From positions 2,468,501-2,532,500 of the forward strand of contig CANTUR010000046.1 of the NCBI GenBank assembly GCA_947683625.1: a DNA stretch of 64,000 bases. Reading direction: 5' to 3'. Made by a program: the position numbers and the translations under genes. Source of the DNA: Mallotus nudiflorus. Taxonomy: Eukaryota; Streptophyta; Magnoliopsida; Malpighiales; Euphorbiaceae. Shown here piece by piece: positions 1-10,538 of this stretch. How positions within the stretch are numbered: position 1 is the stretch's first letter; every line of letters begins with the position of its first letter. Under the pieces are notes generated by a model. It was not told where the DNA came from. It saw only the letters and a program-made list of their open reading frames with translations, and did not search any database.

Positions 1-71
1 ACCTCATCTTGAAAAGACTCATCATCTTCGGCCTCAACGATCGACGGAGCGACACTTGCTCACCTCCTCAT
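1..71 (-). pseudogene. gag N-terminus of a decayed Tekay-type element (element E)
   Basis: An ATG at 71-69 on the minus strand opens with Met-Arg-Arg, as does the gag of the better preserved Tekay element at 32260. It is followed at once by a TGA and then by an acidic stretch (EAEDDESFQDE) running off the left edge. It lies directly inside a primer-binding site and LTR, where a gypsy gag begins. Family assignment is inferred from position and the MRR start; the segment is too short for certainty. The stop shows the copy is dead. Confidence 0.4.
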
Positions 72-252
72 TCTAAAAAGATAAAAATAAAAAAGATTTA
101 GATAAAAATAGATAACAAATAGACATCCTAAAGATTACGTGGAAAACTACAAGAAGGAAAACTTATAAAAGACATAGTCAAACCTAATCTACTATTGTAG
201 TTTTTAAGAAAACACAACTCTACTAACCTAGGTCCACAACACTAAAACATAG

Positions 253-264
253 GCTTTGATACCA
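253..264 (-). other. primer-binding site of element E (tRNA-iMet type)
   Basis: On the minus strand the sequence reads TGGTATCAAAGC, 11 of 12 matching the TGGTATCAGAGC site that pairs with the 3' end of initiator tRNA-Met. A 4-base spacer separates it from the LTR end TGACA, the same spacing as in the two other Tekay-type families in this window. Confidence 0.65.
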
Positions 265-268
265 ATTT

Positions 269-723
269 TGTCACAACCTAAATCGAGGAGTCATGAATAG
301 TGCTAGGGAACGAAAATTCTCATGAATTTGAAACCCGTAGCAAGCCTTAAAAATAAAAATATATGCAAACATAACACAAAAATACTTCATAATTAAAATT
401 TTAATTAATATAAAAAGAAATCCTCATATCATAACATAATAAAATATATTCATACAATTATTCAAATACAAAATTACTGTCTAATACAATATTAGGTACT
501 ACAATAAAAAATATTACTACTGCAATGTTTACTAAAATACAAGAGAAGTAATAGTTTAACATTTACATAAGTTGGCCGGGGAGGAAAGATTCTGGTGAAT
601 AGAACTAGTGTGGAGGTATGACATAAAAGATCCTAAAAAAATATTGAGGGGGGTCAAACCTCACTGAGTGAATTATTATTATATATTGACGCACAACCTA
701 AAGACATAGACACTTTAGCATCA

Positions 724-797
<74 letters not shown>

Positions 798-2079
798 TTT
801 CATACAGATGCTCGAAATCCATTTTTATTATAACAATACATGCAAAAGAATTTTAGGTGGAGGATCGGAATAGAATCCCTCAATTTTTACAACCTCGATC
901 ACTATATTTCCTTAGCCAACATGCTTTCCATAACTTCAAAAATATTCTTTTATCAAACTTTTGGCAGTGAACTAGCCCCGAGTACACAAAAGGTCAATCG
1001 AGGATCTGTAGTTCCACTACCGGTGCTAACTGGCCCTAAGTACCATACATGTCAATCAAGGATCCACAGTCACACCCCTTATTATCCATAATTCAAAACA
1101 AACATAATTTCCATATTCAAAATCAATCAAAGTTCAAAGCCTAATATCTAGCGTACTGTTGCGTAACGACCCTAGTGTGACCCATTAGGTGGCACGTTCA
1201 ACAACTATCCTCCAAAATATTATTTCATAATAAAATAATGAAAATTCATAATAAATTATGACAACATACATTATTCAAAATAAATATTCTCAATTATATA
1301 TATGAAAGCATATATATAAATGTTAACAATAATAAATATCATTTAATGAAATAACACATAATTAAATTCATATTTATTAAAATATATGGATGCTCACAAT
1401 ATTTTCTACATGCAATGTATACATATACTAATAACTCACAGTTCAAGTATACTCCTCTACTTTGACTTGGCTGGTCCGATCCGATAAACTTAGCTCGCAG
1501 AGCAACTAAGAAAAATAATAACAAAAATAATATATTAGAATCGAAATCCTAATTTTATACTTTTAGAATTTCTAGAGAACGACTCAATCTAGGACACGAC
1601 TCGACAAAACTCAAAACTCAAGATTGACCCAATATCACATTTTACTAGAATTCTATAAAAAACTCGGCAAAGTTTTCTTTGTAAAATGGATGTCTTTCTA
1701 TTAAAAGTAAAGTCGATCCTGCACGCAAACACACTTCAAATATTCACAAAACTCAACTTCTTGAGTTAGGCCCCCGAACTACATTTATTGCCCAACCGAG
1801 AACCAATAGAATCAAAATCAATAAAATATTAATTAATATTAATAATTCACAAAAAGTCATAAAAATCATAAAATACCACAATTCAATTTATTTAAATAAT
1901 AAAAGAATCAAAGATATTTGTTTTCAAAATTAACTAGTTGTGAATATATATTTAATAACATATAAATGTTAAAATAATTATTTAAATATTTTTTAAAAAA
2001 TAAAACTACAATTTAATTAAATATAAAAATTAAAACTTAAAAGTTATTGTAATAATTTTATTTTATTATTTTTTGTTAA

Positions 2080-2112
<33 letters not shown>

Positions 2113-2300
2113 ACTGAATAAATAAAATAAAATAAAATAAAAAATAGTTAAAAAAAGTATATGTTAGTTAGAATAAAAAATATAATTTTTGATGAAAATA
2201 AAAAAATAATATTTTAGATATAATAGAATTAAAATATTTTATATAGAATAGAACATAATAAAAGTATGCATTACCTACTCACCTAATTAATAGGAGAAAA
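269..2300 (-). mobile_element. decayed Tekay-type LTR (element E); far boundary unresolved
   Basis: Read on the minus strand, this is a diverged relative of the 4 kb LTRs at 39862 onward. Shared landmarks in the same order are the TGTCAC terminus, the GCTAGGGAACG and CCCGTAGCAAGCCTT blocks (about 310-355), the CCTCACTGAGTGAATTATTA block (about 660), a (TA)n tract at 729-794, two degraded hairpin modules (about 965-1080), the CATTTTAC/GTAAAATG stem (about 1635-1690), a TGCAG acceptor-like site near 1718 and a GGTGAG donor-like site near 2277. Homology fades after about 2300, where the GC-rich leader and U3 of an intact LTR would lie. The outer end is therefore truncated or too diverged to place. 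Confidence 0.65.
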
Positions 2301-2751
2301 ACAAAGCACTTAAACACAAAAGAAATACTAAAATAGGCATTGTTTGCAAGATCTTGCTTAGGGTTTGCTAAGATGGATTATCCATGACATGGTTAGAGTA
2401 TAGTTTATTCTTGAATGATGAGCAACTAATGTTTTAGGTTTTTTTTTTTTGGTAAATTGGGAGGTCATATGACATTTACATCAATGAATTGTACAACAAG
2501 AGAGGAATCCTATCCTTTTAAATTAATGACGACATGAATCGAATCCTGCACCTTATAACGCCCTTGGAGAGGATTTATCACTTGACTACACCTTCATTGG
2601 CAATGTTTTAAGCTTTTTAATTATATTTTTATAAAAAAAAAATTTCCTTCTTAAAATTATGAAAATATTTTAGTTATTATACAAAATAAAAATTTTAATT
2701 GAAATATTTTTTTTCCTCATATGGTGGTCCTTTAGTTTGGGGTGACCACAG

Positions 2752-2801
<50 letters not shown>

Positions 2802-4900
2802 ACAAATTTATTTAGTATATATGCTATACAAATGTTCATAGTCGGTAAATTAACATTTGGGTAATATTAATTAGACTATCACCTCTATCTATTTTTCTTG
2901 ATTAGTATGTGACATTAATAGTGAGAGAAAGTGAGTCTCATTCTACTTGATATGAGATATTAGAATAAACATGTGGATACTCATGTAATGGGTGGATCAA
3001 ACAATGATGTTAAATTTATGATTGTGTGAATATTCACTTATAGTCAACAATCACAATCCAGGTCATAATGGTCCATACAATCCTTTGACCTGAGGTGACA
3101 CGATCATCCACATTTAAGTGGTTAGGGTTTGTTACCGCTTACGTGCTTATGTTTATCATACATGGGCATATGGTGCGTGATGGCTCTAGTCGGTTAAATA
3201 TAGGGATGGGTGTTCAACCAAGATGGGATTCATTACCTGGAGTGAACCATAATAAGATTCTATGCTATTTAAGTTTGTTCTTGATGAATAAGTTCCTGGC
3301 TAGGACAAACATGACATAGCTTCAAAGAATTTCAGTGCTGGAAAAGTTTTTTTAGTAATTGTTATGTTTTATTAAGAATTGGAACTTAGGATGAGGTAAT
3401 ATGATATAGCTATTAGAGTTTGACTAAACCATGACTCTAGGCTATATTGGGATCTTCTAACGAAGAGATTTTAGTGCACGGTAATTATGACTAAAGGGTT
3501 TATGTGAATCAATACATGCATTCATTTCTATTTGGGTAGTTGTGATATCGATGCTAAGGGTCACACACAACTTATGAGAACTAAATATGTATAATTGGAA
3601 TTTTCATATTTAGATTTGAAAGAAGTTTCAAATAATATCAAGTGTTGATATTATCTTCTCATTGCCAATTAGACATGAACCTAGTAAGTCACACCTAAAA
3701 GAGTTTTACCAAATCATCATCAATGCGAATCTAATTATTAATTAAAGTGTTTAATCAATTAATTAATATTAATGGAATTGGATTTATGCTTTCAGCAATA
3801 ATTCTAGCATATTATGAAATCTAATTCAAGTAAAGGTTTGATTATTAATTTATACTTAATTAATATGAGATATTAATTAAGGTATTAAATTAATAATATA
3901 TGTTGGTTCTATTTGGACTTCAATTAATGGCCCAAAAATTTTTTGGACCAAAGATTAATCTAAGATGTTGAGAAAGCCCATGAACCTAATCTAAGCTAAT
4001 TTGTCAATGGATTGGACTTGGGCCAAGTGTTGGCCCAATCACCAAGCACAAGCCTATATAAAAGGATATGGTTAAATTTGTCATATTAGGCACATTATCT
4101 TTTATGTGTAAATTGTTGACTTTGGCAAAGTTAAAGATTATATCACATAGATACATGTGGGGATGAATATAGATAAATACATGAAATGTATTCTCTACAT
4201 AATTCTTAGTGTATTAATGATATATAAAAGTGGTATATTAATTATGCCAAGTGGCATGCTTGCGATATAATGGGTAATGTGATAAGGTGCATGCTTTCTT
4301 TATATACATATATAACCTAAGAAATTTCTAAGGTTAGAAGTGGTGTTGAGAAAACGTTAGAGACACACCACAAAATAAAAAAAAAACAACATATACACAA
4401 CATAAACCCTAATTGTTCTTGTAAGAGATTAAATTAGTGCAAGATTTGTGAGGGTCAATTGAGAGGATAATTACAACTAATCAAATCAAAGCAAGAAGGT
4501 GACTTGATGGAGTTTTGGTGTTTAAAGCTAGAGGTCTTATATTTGGGAGGCTATATCATTTGATTCAAGTGATGAACATAAAACAACAAAGCTTGTAGAT
4601 AATTATTGTGGTCTACATCAAACTAGGAGTTTGTAAGTATTCTTAAACTTAGAGTTTCCTAGGATGGTATGTATATATTTTGTTTAGTTATGTGTAAAAT
4701 GCAAAATGGATCATTGGGAATGGATTTTTTCATGTGATGAAGGATTATGCAAGTAAAATTTTTGGTTCCAGTTCGAAGGTTTATGAAACTGAACTTTAAT
4801 CGAAAACAAGACAGTTCAGGGCCAGTTCAGAATTCGAAACCAGCCAGTTCTGGTTCCAAATCGGATTTCAGTTCTAAAAGTTTTTTTTTATTTTCTAATT
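2301..4900. other. unassigned AT-rich region without a supported gene
   Basis: No coding homology was recognised on either strand. There is a (TA)n tract at about 2754-2799. From about 3030 to 4650 base composition is less extreme, and there is a TATA-box-like TATATAAAAGG near 4054. That texture resembles the noncoding part of an old retroelement, but I found no terminal repeats, primer site or coding remnant. From about 4770 to 4870 runs of GTTC/GAAC-rich sequence (CAGGGCCAGTTCAG near 4817) resemble hAT element ends and may belong to the hAT relic that follows. Confidence 0.4.
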
Positions 4901-4929
4901 TTATGATTTTTTAAAATTTTCTATAGAAA

Positions 4930-5780
4930 ATATTTTTTTTACCAAACTATATTCTTGTAAAATATTTTTAAAATATTTTCGATGGTATGCCAATAATCAA
5001 AAACTCAAAATGTAATAATTTTTTTTATTTGCCATTCGTTATCAATCCAATGGCAAGTTATTCTCATATATGAGTGCTTTCGCCAATGATTACTCCATAA
5101 ATCAAAACTAATTGATATATGTCCATCCAAATTTAAAAATACTTTATACAATTCTTTTTTTTTTCTTTTGAATATAATTTATAAAGAGCACGTTTCAAAG
5201 TATTTCTAGGTACATTTTTTACATATGGATTTAATGCATTTTGACAATAATTAACAAATCCTACTTCCTCACCAAAATTAAAGAATAAATGTTTCATAGA
5301 AATCATTTTAGCTAATTTAATTTTATTAGTTTTATCTGAATATTTAAATAATTGTGACGGAGTAGAAGAAGAATATGTGTACCTGAAAATTTGCATTTGT
5401 TGTTTTTTCACTCTAATTTAGTTTGGATGCTTGGTAGTTAAATGTCGTCGAAGCGTTTCGTACCCACCTCCAATTTGGAATGTGTATTTTTTTGAGCAAT
5501 AGTTACAAGTTACTTCATACAAGCCATTTGCATATGGTTGTTGAGGTTTTTTGAAATGCACTTGAAAAATATCGGATCTTCATCATCCCTGACCTCCACC
5601 AATATTTGTGAGGGTTGCACTTCTTCTTGTGAATTAATATTAGTGCCGATTTCTTCTATCAAATTTTCTTCGATGTTTATAAGTGTTTCTTCTAAATGAT
5701 CCATCATATTGTCCAAGTTAACAGTAGATGGTTAATCCTCAAATTCACTTCTTTTCTTCTACTTGAAGCCATTTGATTTA
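4930..5780 (-). pseudogene. hAT-family transposase remnant with BED zinc finger
   Basis: A hAT (Ac/Tam3-type) transposase binds its transposon ends and cuts and pastes the element. On the minus strand a possible start lies near 5775 (MASSRRKE), followed by an acidic linker. A BED-type zinc finger is encoded at about 5513-5420: C-N-Y-C, then H-L-T-T-K-H, giving the CX2C...HX4H pattern. The next segment (about 5330-5160) contains KLAKMISMKHLFFNFGEE and GFVNYCQNALNPYV, matching the conserved N-terminal part of hAT transposases. Near 5110-5020 come FDLWS and CHWIDNEWQIKK, the hAT block before the first catalytic region. The reading frame is broken: a frameshift before the BED finger, a TAA just after it, another frameshift near 5135 and a TGA near 4999. 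The catalytic core and dimerisation domain are absent. No terminal inverted repeat pair or 8-bp target duplication could be placed. Confidence 0.7.
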
Positions 5781-5818
5781 TGGAGAAAATATAAAATTTT
5801 TCAAAAAAAATTTGAAGA

Positions 5819-5911
<93 letters not shown>
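5819..5911. repeat. palindromic (AAT)n/(ATT)n microsatellite
   Basis: About 40 bases of AAT repeats run directly into about 50 bases of ATT repeats, centred near 5860. The two halves are reverse complements, so the tract can fold into one long hairpin. It lies just outside the presumed N-terminal end of the hAT relic. Confidence 0.95.
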
Positions 5912-5984
5912 AAGAAGGAGTGCAAAAATCCTCATCCAATTTTTATAAATATTTTATTTAAATAATTATATGATATTACTTAAA

Positions 5985-6430
5985 TATTTTTTTATTAGAG
6001 ATAAAATAGAAGTTAACCTAATTAAAATAGGAAATATACTTTTAATTAAATTAGAACTACATTTTAATTAATTTGATTTAATTTTATTTTATTAGATATA
6101 AAATAAAATTTAACCTATTTAAAATAAAAAAAAATACTTTCAATTATATTAGAATTATATTTTAATTAAATTAATTTTTATTTGAGATAAAATAGAAATT
6201 AATCTAATTAAAATAAAAAATATACTTTCAAGTAAATTAGAATTTTTATTAGAGATAAAATAGAAATTAACCTAAATAAAATAGTATACATACTTTCAAT
6301 TAAATTAGAATTATATTTTAGTTAATTTAATTTGTATTAGAGATAAAATAGAAATTGACCTAATTAAAATAGAAAATAGACTTTCTATCAAATTAAAATT
6401 ACATTTTAATTAATTTACTTTTACTTTAAT
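5985..6430. repeat. AT-rich tandem repeat, about five imperfect units
   Basis: The block TTAGAGATAAAATAGAAATT followed by AACCTAATTAAAATA, ATACTTTCAATTAAATTAGAA and TTTTAATTAATTT recurs at about 5994, 6097, 6181, 6250 and 6333. Units run roughly 70-105 bp and differ by small deletions and substitutions, as expected of an old local amplification. No coding potential was seen. Confidence 0.75.
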
Positions 6431-7212
6431 TATTAAATGACTAAATTATCCAATTTTTATATAATAATGAGTGCAAACTTTTTTGTAATTTTATCTATCC
6501 CCTTTGTGTGTGTATATATATATATAATTTCATGTATTTTTAAATTATATTAATTAAATCCTCAAAAATTTTATTTTTAACCAATTAACTCCTTATCAGT
6601 ATTTCAATTTATCCATATTGATAATTTTTTTATCCATGGTTCAAGAATATTTTAACTAGTCATTAGCATTTATATACCTAATTGATAAATTTGGGATTTA
6701 ACTAATTTTTTACTAACGTAACCCAACGAATATTATTAAGAATTCAAATAATTATCTATAATTTTTTTTTCATAATTTTCTTATCTAATTCATAATGTAA
6801 GTCCTTAAAAAAAATATTTATCATACATATTTAAATTAAATTTGTACTGTACACATTTTTGAAGATTATACAAAATGTTAATATTAAAAATTTATTAGAA
6901 ATTGGTGACATGTATTTACACATGATAAGAAAACACTAAAATAATATGAAATTTAATAATGTAATTTAAAATTTAAAAATAAAAATTGGCTAAAAATGAA
7001 AATGAAAACCCTGCCCAATGAGTCTATATCCGTACCTGAATGTCGTTGGTTGCTGTTCACTTCCCTCCCATTCTTGTAACCATGTGTAGAAAAAAAGAGA
7101 GGAGCATTTATTCCATCAACATTCCAAGCAAAGGGTAGAATTATATATAATGTCAAAATATGGGAATTGAAATTTTATCAGAGGATTCAATACATTAGAA
7201 AAAGAAAGGGAA
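6431..7212. other. AT-rich intergenic DNA, nothing recognised
   Basis: Continuous AT-rich sequence with no reading frame resembling a known protein on either strand, no RNA gene and no repeat boundary that I can place. Confidence 0.5.
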
Positions 7213-8060
7213 AAGTACAATAAAATATCATATATTTAGCCGTTTTTTCACTTAAATGGATGTAGTATTTTTTTGTAATATTTAAAAGTTTATGGATTGA
7301 TTCTACTTGTATTTTAGTTCTGTACTTAATAATACTGTTAAAATTATATGATATAATATTAAAATATTATAAATTTTAATAATAAAATTATTTACTAAGT
7401 AGTATAGCATTCAACTAACTACAATAAATTTATAATAAATAAAAATAAGATATAATTTTATTTTATTATGAATAAAAATAAATAATTTTTTAAATTAAAT
7501 GTATAATATTTTTAAAAGTATCTAAGTAATTATATTGATGGTAAACCACATGTAAAACATTTGTATGTATATAACCATTAATTTATTCAAGGGATGCAAT
7601 ATAGTAAAAGAAATTAAAAGATTTTATTTTATCTATTAAGTTAATGTAAAATTTATTTTATATCATATAATTTACATTATCATATCAAATTTATATTATT
7701 AATATACATATGTAAATTTTTTTGATACCAATAACAATATTTTATTTTTATATCAATATAAACTAAATTTTAAATATCACGCAAAAAATAATGCAAAACT
7801 TATTTGAAAAACTAAGGTGAATAATTTTTTTTAAAAATGTTATTTAGTAATATTTTAATATTACATATTTTTTTAGTTATAAATATAAGAAAAATCTATG
7901 TTAATTTGATATATAAATTGTTTAGGGTCAATTTCCTATTGTATAAAAAGTTTAGGGATTAAGTGGAACTTTTATATTTCAATTTGTTCCATTTATGAGT
8001 GAATTAAAGGATTATATTTTATTTCAAAGGGATTATAGTAGTTAAATAGAGTAAATTTCA
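7213..8060. mobile_element. possible non-autonomous terminal-inverted-repeat element upstream of the terpene synthase exons
   Basis: Sequence at about 7218-7320 (AATAAAATAT, TTTCACTTAAATGGA, TTTAAAAGTTTATGGATTGA) is partly matched in reverse complement by about 7935-8035 (AATAAAATAT, TTCACTCATAAATGGAAC, then an AAAGTT...CTTAATCCCTAAAC block). That suggests imperfect inverted ends around an 840-bp noncoding AT-rich body, ending about 100 bp before exon 3 of the terpene synthase. ATTTCAAAGGGATTATA occurs twice at about 8020 and 8057. The match is imperfect in very AT-rich DNA, so this is a weak call. Confidence 0.25.
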
Positions 8061-8156
8061 AAGGGATTATATTATATTTTGAAAATGACAAGAATGTAAT
8101 AGTATATTAGGCCAAACCTTAGGGCACCTAAAGTAATGACTCTAATTTTTTTGCAG

Positions 8157-10538
8157 AAGTGTTTGAAAGATTTAAAAATGAGAAAGGTCAATTCAAGGAA
8201 TCACTTTGCGAGGATGTGCAAGGGCTGCTGAGTATGTACGAGGCTTCCTTTTTAGGGTTAGAAGGTGAAAGAAATATGGATGAAGCCAAGGCCTTCAGTG
8301 GTAGACTTTTGAAAAATCTGAAAGGACCCGTATCTGTAATCTTGTCCAGAAAAGTTGAGCGTGCTTTAGATATGCCGGTCCATTGGAGGCTGACAAGGAT
8401 AGAAGCTAGATGGTTCATTGATATTTATGAGCAAGAGCAGCACTTCAACCCAGCTTTACTTCAACTTGCTAAGTTAGATTACAACATGGTGCAAGATATT
8501 CACCGAAATGAAGTTAGCAAATTGATAAGGTATTTGCTTAGTTGCATGGTTGATTTGTTTATGATTATGATTATGATTATGATCATGATAATGATGATGA
8601 TGATGATTATTATTATTATTATAAATTTTTGTACTAATTTATCGGTAGTCAGTAGAATAGTTGTGCATTTACAACATATTATTAAGAGTTAAGGATCCGA
8701 TTTCTTGCCTCTCATGTAAATAAAAAGAGAGAAGGAAAAATCTATTTGCATATTTTTTGGGGAAAAAAGGAACTTGCACCGTCTAATTCCATCCAGTGTT
8801 GTAAATTTTCAGGTGGTGGGTGGACTTGGGTTTAAACAAGATGACCTTTGCTCGAGACAGGCTAGTAGAGCACTACTTTTGGTGCTGTGGTATGGCTTTT
8901 GAGCCGCAATTGGGATATTTCAGAGAAAGTGGTACAAAAATTGCATGTTTAATAACAACAATAGATGATGTTTATGATGTCTACGGCTCACTGGAAGAGT
9001 TGGAGCTCTTCACCGATTTTGTTGACAGGTTTGCCTTCAGTTTCCTTTCTTGCGGTTATTGTTCATTTATCACACTGACACGTGTGAAAATCATTCTTTC
9101 TATTGAATTCCTAGGTGGGATGTCACTGGAATTGACAAGCTTCCTGATCCAATTAGAACAATTTTTCTGGCCATGTACAATACAAGCAATGAAATGGGCT
9201 ACTCGGTCATAAGAGAGAAAGGCTTCAATATTATTCCATACCTAAGCAAAACGGTATTTAATTTTCATATTAATTGAACAACTTGCAGCTAATTATATTT
9301 TTAAGCAATCCCTTCTTTGTATTTGCAGTGGGCGAACCTCTGTAAGGCATACCTTGTAGAGGCAAAGTGGTATCATAAGGGATACAAACCAACATTGGAA
9401 GAGTACCTTGACAACGCAGTTGTTTCCATTGCTGCACCCCTTATGCTATTCAGTTCCTACTTTCTTACTACTGATAAAATTACGACAGAGGCATTAGAAT
9501 ACATAGATAAATTTCCAAGCATCATGCGCTGCTCCTCGTTGATTCTTCGCCTCACTAATGACTTGGGAACTTCATCGGTATGTCTAATTATTTAGCTTTA
9601 GACACATTTCATTTTTTCATTTATTTTTATTTTACTTCGTCAGATAGAGCAAGCAATTCTGTTATGGGTATGCTTGTACTGACATATTCTGCTAGCTAGG
9701 CCGAATGCATAGTTCCACCCTTACATTTTATATGGTTAAGCTTTATATCATTTTATATTTAATTCTTAAATTTTAAGTTGAACCTATTTAACCTCTATTA
9801 TTAGAGGACGTAATATTTTTTTTTAATAAAGGTACATTAATATGATTTACAAAACAAACTTAAATGAATTAAAAAAGTTTAATTTTGGAAGATAATATAA
9901 TTTAAAGAAATATTTTCCTATTTTTTATTTTAATTTCTGATTTTATTCTTTTTAATTGAATGCTCGTTTTCATTTTCAATAATTCAGGTGTTTAAAAAAT
10001 TTGAAATTCAGTATTTTTTTATTGTGGTATTAAATAAGAAAAATAGAATTAAAAATACAGGTTTATAAATAAAATAAGTTTAAAATTAAAATTTAAAAGT
10101 TTTGTAAAAAATAATAAAATTTGAGAGATATTAAAGGTTAATTATGTAAAGTTTAGGAATGAAATTACACATTTGGCCGATTCTGCATTTTATCTCTTAT
10201 ATGGCTAACGAGTGTTATTTAATTTTTTTTATGATTAGGATGAGTTGGCAAGAGGAGACAATCTAAAGTCAATTCAATGCTACATGAATGAAGCAGGAGT
10301 TTCAGAGGAGGCTGCCCGTGAACACATTAATGATTTGGTGCATGAAGCGTGGAAGAAGATGAACATGGCAATGCTCGATGACTATTCTTGTTCCGAAGCT
10401 TTTATACATGCCAATCCCAATCTCGGACGAACAGCTCAGTTCTTTTACCATTATGGAGATGGGCATGGTGTCCCAGGCAATGAAACCAAGGAAAATCTTA
10501 CGCCCTTACTGCTACAACCATTTCCAGTGACAGAGTGA
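8157..10538 (+). CDS. terpene synthase, 3' part (canonical exons 3-7), probably TPS-b type; 5' exons not present in window
   Basis: Class I plant terpene synthases ionise a prenyl diphosphate with Mg2+ and cyclise or quench the cation to a mono- or sesquiterpene. Five exons can be joined: 8157-8529, 8813-9028, 9115-9253, 9329-9577 and 10239-10538. All have GT/AG borders, and their lengths (373, 216, 139, 249, 300 nt) and phases fit the standard seven-exon gene. Exon 3 carries RLTRIEARWFIDIYEQ. Exon 4 starts WWVDLGL, has RDRLVEHYFW and the metal-binding DDVYD (8964-8978). The second metal motif NDLGTSSDE is split by the last intron. The C-terminus has YGDGHG, typical of TPS-b monoterpene synthases. 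No internal stop or frameshift occurs over about 425 codons. Missing are exons 1-2, including the start, any transit peptide and RRX8W. The exon 3 acceptor (TTTTTTGCAG) survives, so intron 2 may have been enlarged or cut by insertions. Intron 3 holds an ATGATT/ATG/ATT microsatellite (about 8562-8622). It may be a live gene starting beyond the window or a 5'-truncated pseudogene. Confidence 0.88.

Noticed and set aside
3095..3319. A 74-codon plus-strand frame in a less AT-rich stretch
   Set aside because: No recognisable domain, no splice-compatible neighbours and no repeat of the frame elsewhere in the window.
5763..5948. Frame encoding a long poly-isoleucine run
   Set aside because: Translation of the AAT/ATT microsatellite.
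6953..7156. A possible missing 5' exon of the terpene synthase near 7.0-7.2 kb
   Set aside because: The GC-richer stretch encodes nothing like exon 1 or 2 of a terpene synthase in any frame, and no RRX8W motif was seen.
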